A stretch of 64,000 bases of DNA from Acinetobacter lanii (GCF_011578285.1 NZ_CP049916.1:496001-560000), one strand, 5' to 3'. Shown: positions 31,022-43,101, counted from the stretch's first letter. Numbers and translations are program-made. The notes: generated by a model from the sequence alone, not told the origin.

Positions 31022-32140
31022 ATGATCGTAAATCCAATTAAACGCCGTCCAACACGTAAAATTCGTGTCGGTTCGGTGTATGTAGGTGGTGATGCGCCGA
31101 TCAGCATTCAAAGCATGACCAACACTGAAACTTGTGATGTGGCAGCAACCGTTGCCCAGATTCAGCGTTGTGCCGATGCCGGTGCCGATATTATGCGTGT
31201 CTCTGTTCCCTCAATGGAAGCGGCAGCAGCCTTCGGTGAGATTCGTAAGCAAGTGACGGTGCCTTTGGTGGCAGACATTCACTTTGACTACAAAATTGCA
31301 TTGGCAGTTGCCGACTTAGGTGCAGACTGTTTGCGTATCAATCCGGGTAATATTGGCTCGGAAGCGAAAATTCGCGAAGTGGTGGCGGCAGCGCGTCATA
31401 ACGATATTTCTATGCGCATTGGTGTCAATGCCGGCTCTTTAGAAAAAGATATTCAAAAGAAATATGGCGAACCCACCGGTCAGGCGTTGCTTGAATCGGC
31501 GATGCGCCATATTGATATTTTAGACCGTTTAGATTTTCACGAGTTTAAAGTGTCGGTGAAAGCATCCAACGTGTTCTTGACCATGGATGCCTATCGTTTA
31601 TTATCACAACAGATTGATAATCCGTTGCATTTGGGTGTAACCGAAGCGGGGATTTACCGCACCGGTTCAGTCAAGTCTGCCATCGCTTTGGGTGGTCTAC
31701 TGATGGAAGGCATTGGCGACACCATGCGTATTTCATTGGCAGCAGAGCCTGAAGAAGAAGTTAAAATTGGTTTTGATATTTTAAAATCCTTGGGTTTGCG
31801 TTCTAACGGGATTAACTTCATTGCTTGCCCAAGCTGTTCACGTCAAGAATTTAACGTGATTTCAGTGATGCAACAATTGGAAGAACGTTTAGAAGATATT
31901 CGTACCCCAATGGATGTATCGGTGATTGGCTGTAAGGTCAATGGACCGGGTGAAGCCAAAGAAGCGGATATTGGTGTGGTCGGTGCAGCTCCTCGCTCAT
32001 TGGTATATCGCAATGGTGAAAAGAGCCACTTGATTGACACGAAGCAGTTGGTAGATGAAATTGAAACCATGGTGCGTCAACGCGTGGTTGAAATCGAAGA
32101 AGCCAAATCTAAAGAGATTATTCGTACAAGTTCTGAGTAA
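31022..32140 (+). CDS. ispG: 4-hydroxy-3-methylbut-2-en-1-yl diphosphate synthase
   Basis: The 372-residue enzyme catalyses the penultimate step of the MEP isoprenoid pathway. A TIM-barrel start ([28 protein letters not shown]) and Fe-S ligands in [10 protein letters not shown] (about C270 and C273) and GCKVNGPGE (about C304) are present. It lies between rodZ and hisS, the common order, and hisS starts 10 bp after it. Confidence 0.96.
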   Translation: MIVNPIKRRPTRKIRVGSVYVGGDAPISIQSMTNTETCDVAATVAQIQRCADAGADIMRVSVPSMEAAAAFGEIRKQVTVPLVADIHFDYKIALAVADLGADCLRINPGNIGSEAKIREVVAAARHNDISMRIGVNAGSLEKDIQKKYGEPTGQALLESAMRHIDILDRLDFHEFKVSVKASNVFLTMDAYRLLSQQIDNPLHLGVTEAGIYRTGSVKSAIALGGLLMEGIGDTMRISLAAEPEEEVKIGFDILKSLGLRSNGINFIACPSCSRQEFNVISVMQQLEERLEDIRTPMDVSVIGCKVNGPGEAKEADIGVVGAAPRSLVYRNGEKSHLIDTKQLVDEIETMVRQRVVEIEEAKSKEIIRTSSE

Positions 32141-32150
32141 GTTATAAGTC

Positions 32151-33446
32151 ATGAGTTCAATCGTCGCAATTAAAGGTTTTAATGATATTCTCCCAACGCA
32201 AACGCCGGCTTGGAGACGTCTTGAACAACATTTAGCATCCCTCATGGATGCTTATGGTTATCAACAAATCCGTTTGCCGATTGTTGAGCAAACCAATCTG
32301 TTCAAACGTTCAATTGGTGATGCAACCGATATCGTTGAAAAAGAAATGTACACCTTCTTTGATAAAGGTAATCCACCTGAATCATTGACTTTGCGTCCTG
32401 AAGGCACGGCAGGCTGTGTGCGTGCGATGCTTGAACACAACATGCTGCGTAGTGCGACTCCACGTGTTTGGTATGTGGGTCCGATGTTCCGTTATGAAAA
32501 ACCGCAAAAAGGTCGTTACCGTCAGTTTCATCAGTTTGGTGTTGAAACCTTTGGTGTAGCAACACCGGATATGGACGCTGAACTCATTTTGATGACGGCA
32601 CGTTTGTGGAAACGCATGGGTGTAGCAGACAAAGTTCAACTTGAACTCAACACTCTAGGTGAGTCAGACGAACGTGCTGAATACCGCACTGCTTTAGTGA
32701 ATTTCTTAGAAGCACATAAAGCAGACTTGGATGAAGATTCACAACGTCGTTTGACCACCAATCCACTGCGGATCTTGGATTCCAAAGATGCCAAAACCCA
32801 AGCGATTTTGGAAAATGCACCAAAATTACATGAGTTTATGGGTGAAGACACCATGCAGCACTTCGCGAAATTGCAACAGTATTTGACTGATGCAGGCGTG
32901 AAGTTTGTGATTAATCAAAAGTTGGTACGTGGTCTAGACTACTACAACAAAACGGTATTTGAATGGACCACCACACATTTGGGTTCACAAGGTACCGTAT
33001 GTGCCGGCGGTCGTTATGACGGTCTTGTGGGTCAATTGAAAGGTAAGCCAGAACAATCAGTGCCTGCAGTCGGTTTTGCCATGGGTATGGAGCGCTTATT
33101 GCTGCTGCTTGAACAAGTTGAAGACAATACGCCAGTGCGTGATTGTGAGTTCTTCTTGGTAGCCGATCCTGCAACCCAAGGTCAAGCTTTGGTGGCCGCG
33201 GAACAAATTCGTAACCAGCTTGAAGATGCCAACAGTGCGATCCGTTTAAAAACCGGTTCACAAGGTTCAATGAAATCTCAAATGAAAAAAGCCGATCAAT
33301 CGGGTGCTTTGTTTGCTTTGATTTTGGGTGAACGTGAGCTTGAAGCGGGTCAGTTCTTGGTGAAAGAGTTGGCGACAGCTGAGCAAACTGAAGTCGCGGT
33401 AGCTGATATTGTACCGTTTATGATTGAAAAAATTTCTTCACAATAA
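32151..33446 (+). CDS. hisS: Histidyl-tRNA synthetase
   Basis: This class II synthetase of 431 residues starts [18 protein letters not shown]. Motif 2 is in [22 protein letters not shown], the histidine-specific motif is [15 protein letters not shown], and motif 3 is [13 protein letters not shown]-terminal anticodon-binding domain follows. It belongs to the ispG-hisS-yfgM-bamB unit. Confidence 0.96.
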   Translation: MSSIVAIKGFNDILPTQTPAWRRLEQHLASLMDAYGYQQIRLPIVEQTNLFKRSIGDATDIVEKEMYTFFDKGNPPESLTLRPEGTAGCVRAMLEHNMLRSATPRVWYVGPMFRYEKPQKGRYRQFHQFGVETFGVATPDMDAELILMTARLWKRMGVADKVQLELNTLGESDERAEYRTALVNFLEAHKADLDEDSQRRLTTNPLRILDSKDAKTQAILENAPKLHEFMGEDTMQHFAKLQQYLTDAGVKFVINQKLVRGLDYYNKTVFEWTTTHLGSQGTVCAGGRYDGLVGQLKGKPEQSVPAVGFAMGMERLLLLLEQVEDNTPVRDCEFFLVADPATQGQALVAAEQIRNQLEDANSAIRLKTGSQGSMKSQMKKADQSGALFALILGERELEAGQFLVKELATAEQTEVAVADIVPFMIEKISSQ

Positions 33447-33472
33447 TTTAAACATAAGGAAAAGGTAGTCTC

Positions 33473-34174
33473 ATGAGCGCAATGACTGACCAAGAACAAC
33501 TTGATACAGCAAAGTCGTTTTTTAAGCAATATGGCTCTGCCATGATCAGTGGTGTATTGATTGCGTTGATTGCCTTTTTCGGTTTTCAGTATTGGCAGAA
33601 AAAAGGCACGGCTGAAAATCAAATTCAGACTGCGAAGGTTCAGCTGTTTGTCGATGAAGCTAAAGCGGCTGTAACCGATCCAAAAGCGGCGACAGCTTTG
33701 GCTGCCTCTGCAGAAAAGATTGTCAAAGAAAATCCAGATTCAATTCATGCCATTCAAACCCAGTTTGTGATGGCAAAATTGGCATTTGATCAAAAAGATT
33801 ATGCCAAAGCTGAGCGTGAGCTGAAAAAAATTGAGAATAGCAAGATTGATGACGAAGGCTTGAAACAGATTATTAAAATCCGTTTGGCCGATGCTCAGCT
33901 TGCCCAGAAGAAATATGATGATGCTTTAAAAACTTTAGCAACTGTAACTTTACCGTCTTTTAAAGCAACCGCTGAAGAAGCACGTGGTGATGTTTATGTG
34001 GCAAAAAATGATATTGAAAATGCCAAGAAAGCGTACCAAAGCGCATGGAATGTTTTATTAGAATCGAAACAAGAACGTCAAATTTTACAAATCAAACTCG
34101 AAAGTGTTGGCGTATTAGTGGATGATCCTGAAATTGAGCGCCCAATTTTAGAAACACAAATGGATGAGTCTTAA
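33473..34174 (+). CDS. yfgM: YfgM-family ancillary SecYEG translocon subunit
   Basis: The 233-residue protein has one N-terminal membrane helix (GSAMISGVLIALIAFFGFQYW) and a periplasmic TPR-like helical domain (KAERELKKIENSKID...KKYDDALKTLATVTLP). YfgM links SecYEG to periplasmic chaperones such as PpiD in E. coli. An AAGGAAAAGG site precedes the start. Its stop overlaps the bamB start by one base, supporting the assignment by context. Confidence 0.9.
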   Translation: MSAMTDQEQLDTAKSFFKQYGSAMISGVLIALIAFFGFQYWQKKGTAENQIQTAKVQLFVDEAKAAVTDPKAATALAASAEKIVKENPDSIHAIQTQFVMAKLAFDQKDYAKAERELKKIENSKIDDEGLKQIIKIRLADAQLAQKKYDDALKTLATVTLPSFKATAEEARGDVYVAKNDIENAKKAYQSAWNVLLESKQERQILQIKLESVGVLVDDPEIERPILETQMDES

Positions 34175-35325
34175 TGGATAGAAAGTATAAATTATCAGTC
34201 GCCGTCGCTGTTCTAAGCTGTGCGATGAGCGGATGTTCTTTTTTAAATAAAAGCAAAGTAGAAGAAGTTAAACCGAATCCATTGCCACGTTTGACCCAGT
34301 CAACCGACTTGGCTTTGGTGGGTGCTTATAAAGTCAGTGCAACAGACGCTGCAGATCCACTGCGTTTAAGAATTAAAACCGATCAGGGCAACTTATTTAT
34401 CCTTGACCCGAAAGGCACGGTGAGTGCTTATCAGGGTAAACAACGCCTGTGGGAAAAACAAGTCAGCAAGACCGGTCTCAGCTCTGGGGTAGAAGCTGCT
34501 GAAGGTGTAGTGATTGTCGGTAACAAAAAAGGTCAATTGTTCGCGCTTGATGGTGCAACAGGGGCTGAGAAGTGGACGGCACAATTGTCAGGTGCACTCA
34601 TTAGTTCTGCGTTGATCCATGCCGGTCGTGTGATTGTGGTTGCCAATGACGGCACTGTATTTGGCTATGAGCTTGAAACAGGGCAACAAGTCTGGACCTA
34701 TAAGCTACCCAATGAACAGTTAAGCTTACGTGGTCAAGCGTCACCTGTACCGGTCGATTCACGTACTGTGGTGATTGCCTCTTCAAATGCCTATATTTAT
34801 GCGATTGATGCGGTTACGGGCACGCTGCGTATGCAACGCCCTGTAGCGGTGAGTGATGGTCGTTCTGATATTCAACGTTTGATTGATATTGATGGTGATC
34901 CGGTTGCAGCAGGTCAATTCTTGGTGACTACAAGTTATCAAGGTCAAGTGACGGTGACGGATATGGCCAGCCAACGTGTGGTATGGAGTCATGACTCAAG
35001 CAGTTTGACCCGTGCTGAAGTGGCAGGTCGTCAGGTTTTTGTTGCCCAAGCGGACGGTAAAATCGTGTCTTATGATTTGATTAATGGCACCACGCTTTGG
35101 GAAAATGACCAACTGCTCAATCGTAATTTAAGTAATCCAGTGGTACTTGGAGATTACTTGGTGGTCGGTGATCTAGACGGTGTTTTACACTTGATCGATC
35201 CAACCTCAGGCTCACTTGTCGGTCGCTCAAAGAGTACCGGTGAAGTGCGTTGGTTACGTGTATTGGACAATCAACTCTATGCAGTGACGCGTACTGGTGC
35301 ACTCAGCATTTGGCAGAATCGTTAA
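34174..35325 (+). CDS. bamB: Outer-membrane protein assembly factor BamB
   Basis: The 383-residue lipoprotein has a lipobox MSGC (Cys21) and an eight-bladed PQQ-type beta-propeller (GQLFALDGATGAEKWTAQLSG, YIYAIDAVTGTLRM, VLHLIDPTSGSLVGR). BamB binds BamA in the outer-membrane barrel assembly machine. The start overlaps the yfgM stop (TAATG), and a terminator follows. Confidence 0.95.
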   Translation: MDRKYKLSVAVAVLSCAMSGCSFLNKSKVEEVKPNPLPRLTQSTDLALVGAYKVSATDAADPLRLRIKTDQGNLFILDPKGTVSAYQGKQRLWEKQVSKTGLSSGVEAAEGVVIVGNKKGQLFALDGATGAEKWTAQLSGALISSALIHAGRVIVVANDGTVFGYELETGQQVWTYKLPNEQLSLRGQASPVPVDSRTVVIASSNAYIYAIDAVTGTLRMQRPVAVSDGRSDIQRLIDIDGDPVAAGQFLVTTSYQGQVTVTDMASQRVVWSHDSSSLTRAEVAGRQVFVAQADGKIVSYDLINGTTLWENDQLLNRNLSNPVVLGDYLVVGDLDGVLHLIDPTSGSLVGRSKSTGEVRWLRVLDNQLYAVTRTGALSIWQNR

Positions 35326-35373
35326 TTTTTTGTCTGCTTATGGTAAACTAGTGCCCATATCTTAATTTTTATA

Positions 35374-35413
35374 CCTCGGGGTCTTCGATTTTCTAAGACC
35401 CCGAGGTTTTTAT
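35374..35413 (+). terminator. Intrinsic terminator after bamB
   Basis: CCTCGGGGTCTT and AAGACCCCGAGG form a perfect 12-base stem over a 9-base loop, followed by a T-run. It ends the rlmN-to-bamB string, so der needs its own promoter within the next 110 bases. Confidence 0.93.
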
Positions 35414-35522
35414 TCAGGTTATTGAACCTAAAGATCTATGAAATTTATACAGATCTTCCAATCTTCCACAGTTTCTGATGTTCAGGCCAATCGAGTTGGC
35501 TGATCTTGTAAAAAGGTAATCT

Positions 35523-36932
35523 ATGAAACCCGTAATTGCGCTCATTGGTCGTCCGAACGTCGGAAAATCAACGCTGTTTAACCAAATTACCAAAAGTCGT
35601 GACGCACTTGTTGCTGACTTTGCCGGTCTTACGCGCGACCGTAAATATGGTGATGCGAAATTTGAAAATAAATCCTTTATTGTGGTGGATACCGGCGGTA
35701 TTGGCGAAAATGAAGGTGGTATTGATTCATACATGGCGGAACAGTCTAAAACTGCCATCAATGAAGCCGACATTATTGTATTTGTAGTCGATGCCCGTGC
35801 AGGTTTGCTTGCATCGGATGAACAAATCGCACGTGAACTACGAACGCTAGGCAAAAAAGTTTATTTGGTTGCCAACAAAGTTGATGGTGTACACGCTGAA
35901 GCGGCGCTGGTTGAGTTTTATAAACTCGGTATGGGCGAGCCAATGCAAGTGGCAGCAAGCCATGGTCGTGGTGTACAGCAGATGCTTGAAGAAGTGCTTG
36001 CTGAAGTTCCAGAAGATCAAGATGAAGCTGAACACGATGAAGCAACAGGTTTACGTTTAGCGGTGATTGGTCGTCCAAACGTGGGTAAATCAACATTGGT
36101 CAACCGTTTGTTAGGTGAAGACCGTGTCGTGGCATTTGACCAACCGGGAACTACACGTGATTCAATTTATATTCCATTTGAACGTGATGGTCGTCAGTAC
36201 ACCTTGATTGACACCGCAGGTGTACGCCGTAAAGGTAAAGTCGATGAAATGATTGAGAAATTCTCAATCGTGAAAACTTTGCAAGCGATTAAAGATGCCC
36301 ATGTGATTGTGGTGGTACTTGATGCGCGTGAAGGCGTGGTTGAGCAAGATCTACATTTGATTGGTTATGCTTTAGAAGCCGGTCGTGCCATGGTGATTGC
36401 GATCAACAAATGGGACAATATGTCTGAGTATGATCGTAAGCAATGTAAGCTCGATGTCGATCGTCGCTTTGACTTTATTCCTTGGGCTAAAGTGCATTTA
36501 ATTTCTGCTTTGCATGGTACCGGTGTCGGTGAGATGTATCCATCGATCCACCGTGCTTATGATTCTTCACATTTGAAAGTGTCCCCTGCAAAAATCACGC
36601 AGATCTTAAGTGATGCGGTTGAAGCGCATGCACCTCCAATGGTACAAGGTCGTCGTATTAAAATGCGTTATGCGCACATGGGTGGGCAAAATCCACCGAC
36701 GATTGTGGTGCATGGTAACAAGGTGGATAAAACCCCTGCGGATTACCGTCGTTACTTAGAAAATGTGTTCCGTAAAGTGTATAAACTTGAAGGGACACCA
36801 GTTCGTATCGAATTTAAAACGTCTGAAAATCCATTTGAAGGTCGTAAGACGGTGATGGATGAGCGTATTGCGGCGCGTAAACGTCGTTATGTGCAGAAAT
36901 TTAAGAAAGCTGAGAAGAAATTTAAGCGTTAA
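35523..36932 (+). CDS. der: Ribosome-assembly GTPase Der (EngA)
   Basis: The 469-residue protein has two tandem GTPase domains, each with a P-loop GRPNVGKST (about residues 9-17 and 183-191), DTGG/DTAG G3 motifs and NKVD/NKWD G4 motifs. A C-terminal KH-like domain follows. Der acts in 50S subunit maturation. The basic tail ([18 protein letters not shown]) is usual for the family. Confidence 0.96.
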   Translation: MKPVIALIGRPNVGKSTLFNQITKSRDALVADFAGLTRDRKYGDAKFENKSFIVVDTGGIGENEGGIDSYMAEQSKTAINEADIIVFVVDARAGLLASDEQIARELRTLGKKVYLVANKVDGVHAEAALVEFYKLGMGEPMQVAASHGRGVQQMLEEVLAEVPEDQDEAEHDEATGLRLAVIGRPNVGKSTLVNRLLGEDRVVAFDQPGTTRDSIYIPFERDGRQYTLIDTAGVRRKGKVDEMIEKFSIVKTLQAIKDAHVIVVVLDAREGVVEQDLHLIGYALEAGRAMVIAINKWDNMSEYDRKQCKLDVDRRFDFIPWAKVHLISALHGTGVGEMYPSIHRAYDSSHLKVSPAKITQILSDAVEAHAPPMVQGRRIKMRYAHMGGQNPPTIVVHGNKVDKTPADYRRYLENVFRKVYKLEGTPVRIEFKTSENPFEGRKTVMDERIAARKRRYVQKFKKAEKKFKR

Positions 36933-36952
36933 TTTCAGTTGACTGCTTCAAG

Positions 36953-36982
36953 AAAAAAACCCATCGATTGATGGGTTTTTTT
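36953..36982. terminator. Bidirectional intrinsic terminator
   Basis: AAAAAAACCCATC, GATT and GATGGGTTTTTTT form a stem between the convergent der gene and the minus-strand exported protein gene. Confidence 0.9.
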
Positions 36983-36990
36983 ATGGGTGG

Positions 36991-37557
36991 TTAGATTTTA
37001 CATTTTTTCGCTGTTTCATAGATTGCAATGTTGTCTAAATTCGCTTGTGCAACCTCAACAGCTTGTTGTGAGCTTGCCGCCGTTTGTTGACTGTCTTTTC
37101 CTGAAAAAGAGGAAGCGATTTGGCTCATTTTAGATGCGGTATTGGATTGGCTCGAAAAAGCACTGAGCGCACTGCCTGCCAAACCGGCAAATTTTGAGAT
37201 GCCATTGTTGGCTTGTACATTGGCTTGATCCGCACTTTGTTGTGCCGCATTTAAAGTGCGCTCAAAAGATTTTTTTTCAACCGCAAGGTCGGTACAGTCT
37301 AATGTTTTTAAGTAACTGGTCGAATACACGCCATTGTTCATATTAGAGGCTTGGTTATAATTGCTGGCATAACCGGCATCTGCTCGAGCGATGGCAGCAT
37401 TGGCTGCAGCACGGCTTTGATGCATGCGCGCTTCTGCCTGATCCATAATTGCGCCATTTTGTGCCCCCATAATCCCGGTTGCAAGGTCAAGTAAACCTGC
37501 CTGTGATGTTGCAGAGAGTGTAAAAACTGCTGTGCTTAAAATAATTTTTTTTAACAT
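36991..37557 (-). CDS. Exported Ala/Ser/Gln-rich protein of unknown function
   Basis: The 188-residue product has a signal peptide (MLKKIILSTAVFTLSATSQA). The mature part is largely helical and low in complexity: Ala, Gln, Ser and Asn rich, with small-residue segments such as GISKFAGLAGSALSAFSSQ. Two cysteines (DCTDLAVEKK and the final KKCKI) could form a disulfide. It matches no family I recognise with confidence. It is a single gene convergent with der. Confidence 0.6.
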   Translation of the reverse strand: MLKKIILSTAVFTLSATSQAGLLDLATGIMGAQNGAIMDQAEARMHQSRAAANAAIARADAGYASNYNQASNMNNGVYSTSYLKTLDCTDLAVEKKSFERTLNAAQQSADQANVQANNGISKFAGLAGSALSAFSSQSNTASKMSQIASSFSGKDSQQTAASSQQAVEVAQANLDNIAIYETAKKCKI

Positions 37558-37780
37558 TTTTAAGTGGCCTATATTTTTGGTGGTGCATTTTTATGCATAT
37601 TTATTCTATATTAAAAATAATTAATTTTAAATTATTATAGATATCATCGTGATAATTTGACTTAATGTTTAAATGTGATGTGTTTTGGGATCTATGCATT
37701 AAGATGCTGAAAGCAAAAATCTGAATGTATTTAGATGAATAAAATTAAGCATTGATATCGAAAATCGTAAAATAGGGAAC

Positions 37781-38431
37781 ATGGCTTTTATGGCTAACAT
37801 TCACATTGAGTTTTCTCCGATTAAACAGATGATTCAAGTTTCTGATCAGCTCGATCGAGCAACGCAGATTCACATGCGTAAGGATGCAATTCACCAATAC
37901 CGTAATCAATTGCTGTCGAAGCAACTCAATTGCGCCATCGAACCTAGCATGTTCAGTCAAACCGAGCAGGGCAAACCCTATTTGCAAGACTTCCCAAAAT
38001 TTCATTTTAACCACAGCCACAGTCAAAAGCATTATGCATTGGCGATGTCACATCAGATGAAAGATTTAGGGATCGATATTGAGGACTTGGACCGACAAGT
38101 GCGATTTGAAGCCCTTGCCAAACATGCCTTTCACCCTGATGAATTCAGCATGTGGCAGTCTTTAGAAGAAGATCCACTGTATTGGTTTAAGGTATGGACC
38201 ACCAAAGAAGCGGTGTTGAAAGCCAATGGTTTAGGCATTCGTATGAATCTAAAAGAACTCAATACTAAGCTACATCCCTTACACAATGGCGGCATGCTTG
38301 AACATGAAAGTTTAGGGATATTTGCTTATCAAAATATTCAGTTGGCAAACACCATGCTGACCGTTGCTTGGCGCAGTGAACAGTCTTGCAAAGGCTTTGC
38401 TTTACCGCAGATCGAAATTCATCAGCACTAA
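37781..38431 (+). CDS. 4'-phosphopantetheinyl transferase (Sfp/AcpT type)
   Basis: The 216-residue protein has the superfamily motifs LGIDIED (Mg-binding Asp, about residue 100) and WFKVWTTKEAVLKANGLG (about 135-150), plus the N-terminal HFNHSHS motif. Such enzymes attach the phosphopantetheine arm to carrier proteins of siderophore, polyketide or fatty-acid pathways. An alternative ATG three codons downstream (37790) is possible. No carrier-protein gene is nearby, so its partner is unknown. Confidence 0.85.
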   Translation: MAFMANIHIEFSPIKQMIQVSDQLDRATQIHMRKDAIHQYRNQLLSKQLNCAIEPSMFSQTEQGKPYLQDFPKFHFNHSHSQKHYALAMSHQMKDLGIDIEDLDRQVRFEALAKHAFHPDEFSMWQSLEEDPLYWFKVWTTKEAVLKANGLGIRMNLKELNTKLHPLHNGGMLEHESLGIFAYQNIQLANTMLTVAWRSEQSCKGFALPQIEIHQH

Positions 38432-38473
38432 GGCTCAGCACTAAGATATTATTTGTTATTCAATCTAAGCCAT

Positions 38474-38504
38474 AAAAAAAGCCCATCAGATGATGGGCTT
38501 TTCT
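38474..38504. terminator. Intrinsic terminator between convergent genes
   Basis: AAGCCCATCA, GA and TGATGGGCTT form a ten-base stem flanked by A and T runs, between the transferase gene (+) and secF (-). Confidence 0.85.
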
Positions 38505-38522
38505 CATTCAAGTCAAAGCGAA

Positions 38523-39512
38523 TTAATGCGGAATTTCTTCTTCATCAAATTCAGGTTTCACTTGCACAATAAAGTCTTGACGGTTCAAGCCACGCCATAG
38601 TGCAAATGCAGTACCGATATAAATCGAAGAATAGGTACCGACAAATACACCAATAAACATCGCAATAGAGAACCAATGCAGACCATCACCCCCCAAGAAC
38701 ATCATTGCCACAACCACCAGCAATAAGGTCATTGAAGTATGAATGGTACGACGTAAAGTTTCGGTTAAAGAAATATCCACCACTTCACGCGGGGTTGCAC
38801 CACGAATCTTACGGAAGTTCTCACGAATACGATCCGACACCACGATGTTATCGTTGAGTGAGAAGCCGAGCAGTGCCAAGATCGCGGCCAATACGGTTAA
38901 GTCAAATGGCCATTGCATCATCGCAAATACACCGACGGTAACCAGTACGTCATGGAATAATGACAGTACCGCACCGAGCGCGAGTTTGAACTCGAAACGA
39001 ATGGTCACGTAAACCAACATCAACAGCATCGCAAGCGCCACAGCACCGGCAGAGCGAATATACAGCTCATTACCGACTTGACCACCCACGACATCGACCT
39101 TATGCACGGTTGCCGTGTTATTCGGCAGTTGCACTGCCGCAGTAATCGCATTGCTCAAGTCGTCCGCTTTCACGTCCTCTTGAACAGGCATACGTACCAA
39201 CAGGTCTTTATTACTGCCCAGCGTCTGCGCCACAGCATCTTTAAAGCCGGCTTTCTCTAAAGATTGAATCACTTCAGTTTGATTGACTGCCTTACTGTAA
39301 TTCAATTCTGCTGAAATACCGCCCGTGAAGTCCAAACCGAGGTTCAGTCCTTTGGTGCAAATAAAGAAAATACTCGCCAACGTCAGCAGAATCGAGATGA
39401 TTGCCGCAGGTTTGGCAATCTTCATAAAGTCGATAATACGCTCGTTATCAGGACGGCCGTATTTTTTTTCTTCTGGCATTTTTGGCTCGTGTTGAGTCAT
39501 ATCAGTCATCAT
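38523..39512 (-). CDS. secF: Protein translocase subunit SecF
   Basis: The 329-residue membrane protein has the SecD/SecF signature GLDFTGGISAEL after the first helix, a periplasmic domain, and the conserved export-SecD/F block (FSLNDNIVVSDRIRENFR). About six membrane helices are present. AGGAG precedes two adjacent ATGs (39512, 39509). It uses the proton gradient with SecD to complete export and lies 7 bp after secD. Confidence 0.95.
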   Translation of the reverse strand: MMTDMTQHEPKMPEEKKYGRPDNERIIDFMKIAKPAAIISILLTLASIFFICTKGLNLGLDFTGGISAELNYSKAVNQTEVIQSLEKAGFKDAVAQTLGSNKDLLVRMPVQEDVKADDLSNAITAAVQLPNNTATVHKVDVVGGQVGNELYIRSAGAVALAMLLMLVYVTIRFEFKLALGAVLSLFHDVLVTVGVFAMMQWPFDLTVLAAILALLGFSLNDNIVVSDRIRENFRKIRGATPREVVDISLTETLRRTIHTSMTLLLVVVAMMFLGGDGLHWFSIAMFIGVFVGTYSSIYIGTAFALWRGLNRQDFIVQVKPEFDEEEIPH

Positions 39513-39519
39513 CGATCTC

Positions 39520-41418
39520 CTATATGCTCAACTTTTTCAAGTTTTTGCGTTTGCCATAGATGATTTGTACGATCGCACGGGTCACTGTAATCGCAGTAAA
39601 CATCGAGCAGACAATACCGATCATCAGGGTGACCGCAAAGCCTTTGATTGGACCTGTACCAATGGCGAACAGGATAAATGCCACCAAGAATGTGGTTAAG
39701 TTCGAGTCGAAAATGGTGTTATAAGCACGATCATAACCCGCCACAATGGCTTGTTTCGGTGACGCACCCCATTTGATTTCTTCTCGTATTCGCTCACAGA
39801 TCAGTACGTTGGCATCGACCGCCATACCAATGGTAATCACGATACCGGCAATACCCGGCAGGGTGAGGGAAGAACCAATCCAAGACATGACGGTTAAAAT
39901 CATGGCTAAGTTGAACACCAGTGCAAAGTTAGCAATTAAACCAAAGACACGGAAGAACACCACCATCCAAATCGCAACCAGTAAGAAACCGATTTGCGTT
40001 GAAAGTACGCCTTTATCAATGTTGGCTTGGCCCAAGCTTGGACCAATTACACGTTCTTCAACAAAGTACATCGGAGCAGCAAGCGCGCCGGCACGAAGCA
40101 TGAGCGCAAGCTCAGAGGCTTCTTGTGGTGAATCTAGACCGGTAATACGGAATTGTGAACCCAACACCGCTTGAATGGTTGCGGCATTGATCACCACAGA
40201 TTCGGTATACGGGGTACGCACTTCAGTTTGTGCACCTGTGGTTGGGTCGGCAACGTAGCTGATTTTTTGTTTATTTTCGATAAACAAAACCGCCATACGT
40301 TTACCCACAGCGCCACGAGTGGCATCTGCCATCAGCTTACCACCCGCAGTATCTAAAGTAATATTTACTTCAGCGCCACCACTGTCTTGGCTAAAGCCGC
40401 TTGATGCATTTTGAACACGTTCACCGGTTAAAATGCGGTTACGGTTCAAGATTAAATCACGACCACTGTCTAAAGATTCAAAGGCAAAGGCTTCAGTGCC
40501 CGGAGGTAATGCACCTTTGGCTTTACCTGACATTGGATCAATATATTGATCATTTAAATCAGACACCAAACGGAATTCAAGGTTCGCTGTACGACCCAAG
40601 ACACGTTTTGCTTCAGCGGTATCTTGTACACCAGGTAATTCAACCACAATACGGTTGCTACCTTGGCTTTGAACCACAGCTTCCGCCACACCTAACTCGT
40701 TAATACGGTTACGTAAAGTCGTTAAGTTTTGGTCAAGCGCATAGCTTTGAATTTCTTGTTGAGTCGCATCGTTATAGGTCAACTTTAACGTTGCGCCAGA
40801 CTCAGAGGCTAAAGCTTGTTGATTAAATTTATTGCCATCACGACGCAGTTGATCCATCGCAGCAGCACGATCTTCACTGTTGGCAAATTGAATGGTAATC
40901 GTGTTGTTATTTAATGACAAACTATTGAATTTAATTTTTTTGTCACGGAAATCACGGCGTAAATCTGCTGCTGAAGTTTCAATACGCTGTGCAATGGCTT
41001 TGTCCATATCCACTTCAAGCAAGAAGTGAACACCACCGCGTAAGTCCAGACCCAGTTTCATTGGCTTAGCACCAATTTTTTGCAACCACTCTGGGGTGGT
41101 TGGCGCAAGATTCAGTGCCACAACATAGTTGTCACCTAAACCTTGACGCAATGCTTCTTTGGCTTTTAATTGGGCTTCAGAAGTATCAAGACGAAGCAAT
41201 GCTGCATTTTGAGTGAAACTGCTGTCATGAGAAGCGATATTCTCGCTTTTTAATATTTGCTCTGCTTTTTGAATCACTGACTGATCAATCAGAGTACCTG
41301 CTTTTGCGCCAGAGATCTGAACAGCAGGTTCATCAGGATACAAACTTGGCAGGGCATATAATGTACTGACCACTAAAACCACTAGGATCAGCAAATATTT
41401 CCATGCTGGGTAACGCAT
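39520..41418 (-). CDS. secD: Protein translocase subunit SecD
   Basis: The 632-residue protein has a first helix (KYLLILVVLVVSTLYALP), the GLDLRGGVHFLLEVD signature, a long periplasmic P1 domain (RNRINELGVAEAVVQSQG, VVELPGVQD) and five C-terminal helices with GMAVDANVLICERIREE. It pairs with SecF. A hairpin with a T-run lies between yajC and this gene. Confidence 0.95.
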   Translation of the reverse strand: MRYPAWKYLLILVVLVVSTLYALPSLYPDEPAVQISGAKAGTLIDQSVIQKAEQILKSENIASHDSSFTQNAALLRLDTSEAQLKAKEALRQGLGDNYVVALNLAPTTPEWLQKIGAKPMKLGLDLRGGVHFLLEVDMDKAIAQRIETSAADLRRDFRDKKIKFNSLSLNNNTITIQFANSEDRAAAMDQLRRDGNKFNQQALASESGATLKLTYNDATQQEIQSYALDQNLTTLRNRINELGVAEAVVQSQGSNRIVVELPGVQDTAEAKRVLGRTANLEFRLVSDLNDQYIDPMSGKAKGALPPGTEAFAFESLDSGRDLILNRNRILTGERVQNASSGFSQDSGGAEVNITLDTAGGKLMADATRGAVGKRMAVLFIENKQKISYVADPTTGAQTEVRTPYTESVVINAATIQAVLGSQFRITGLDSPQEASELALMLRAGALAAPMYFVEERVIGPSLGQANIDKGVLSTQIGFLLVAIWMVVFFRVFGLIANFALVFNLAMILTVMSWIGSSLTLPGIAGIVITIGMAVDANVLICERIREEIKWGASPKQAIVAGYDRAYNTIFDSNLTTFLVAFILFAIGTGPIKGFAVTLMIGIVCSMFTAITVTRAIVQIIYGKRKNLKKLSI

Positions 41419-41435
41419 TTGCTTTCTTCTTAAAA

Positions 41436-41467
41436 TGAAAAAGCCGTGCTAGAGCACGACTTATTTT
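41436..41467 (-). terminator. Terminator-like hairpin between yajC and secD
   Basis: On the minus strand AAGTCGTGCT and AGCACGGCTT (one G-T pair) form a stem followed by TTTTTC. It lies inside the presumed tgt-yajC-secDF transcript, so it may attenuate rather than end transcription. Confidence 0.6.
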
Positions 41468-41470
41468 TGA

Positions 41471-41800
41471 TTAAAGGTTATCAAGAGTGCCTTCTGGAAG
41501 CACTGAAATAACACTTGCACGTTGAATTTTGACTTCATTACCACGGTTTAACTCAACCACTGCGAAATCGCCTTCTAATTTTTTGATGCGACCCATCAAG
41601 CCACCAGCAAACACGATTTCACTGCCTACACCTAAGCTTTCAATTAAACCACGATGTTCTTTGGCACGTTTTGCTTGAGGGCGCCAAATCAGGAAATAGA
41701 AGATCGCAACGAATACCGCGATCATCAAAAGGTTTGCCACTAAACTTGGCTGTTGTGACGCTTCACCTGCTGCATGTGCAGTGGAAATAAAAAGGCTCAT
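41471..41800 (-). CDS. yajC: Preprotein translocase subunit YajC
   Basis: The 109-residue protein has a short polar start, one membrane helix (LVANLLMIAVFVAIFYFLIW) and the conserved RPQAKRAKEHRGLIESLGVGSEIVFAGGLMGRI domain. It associates with SecDF. It lies between tgt and secD as in most proteobacteria. Confidence 0.95.
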   Translation of the reverse strand: MSLFISTAHAAGEASQQPSLVANLLMIAVFVAIFYFLIWRPQAKRAKEHRGLIESLGVGSEIVFAGGLMGRIKKLEGDFAVVELNRGNEVKIQRASVISVLPEGTLDNL

Positions 41801-41901
41801 TACACTTTCCTAACTAAAGTAAATTTTGTTTAATACGTGATAATAAATTGGCTTGTTCTGCAATTTACCTTGTCTTTTTCTTCAGCGCAAATGCTGTTGA
41901 A

Positions 41902-43101
<1,200 letters not shown>

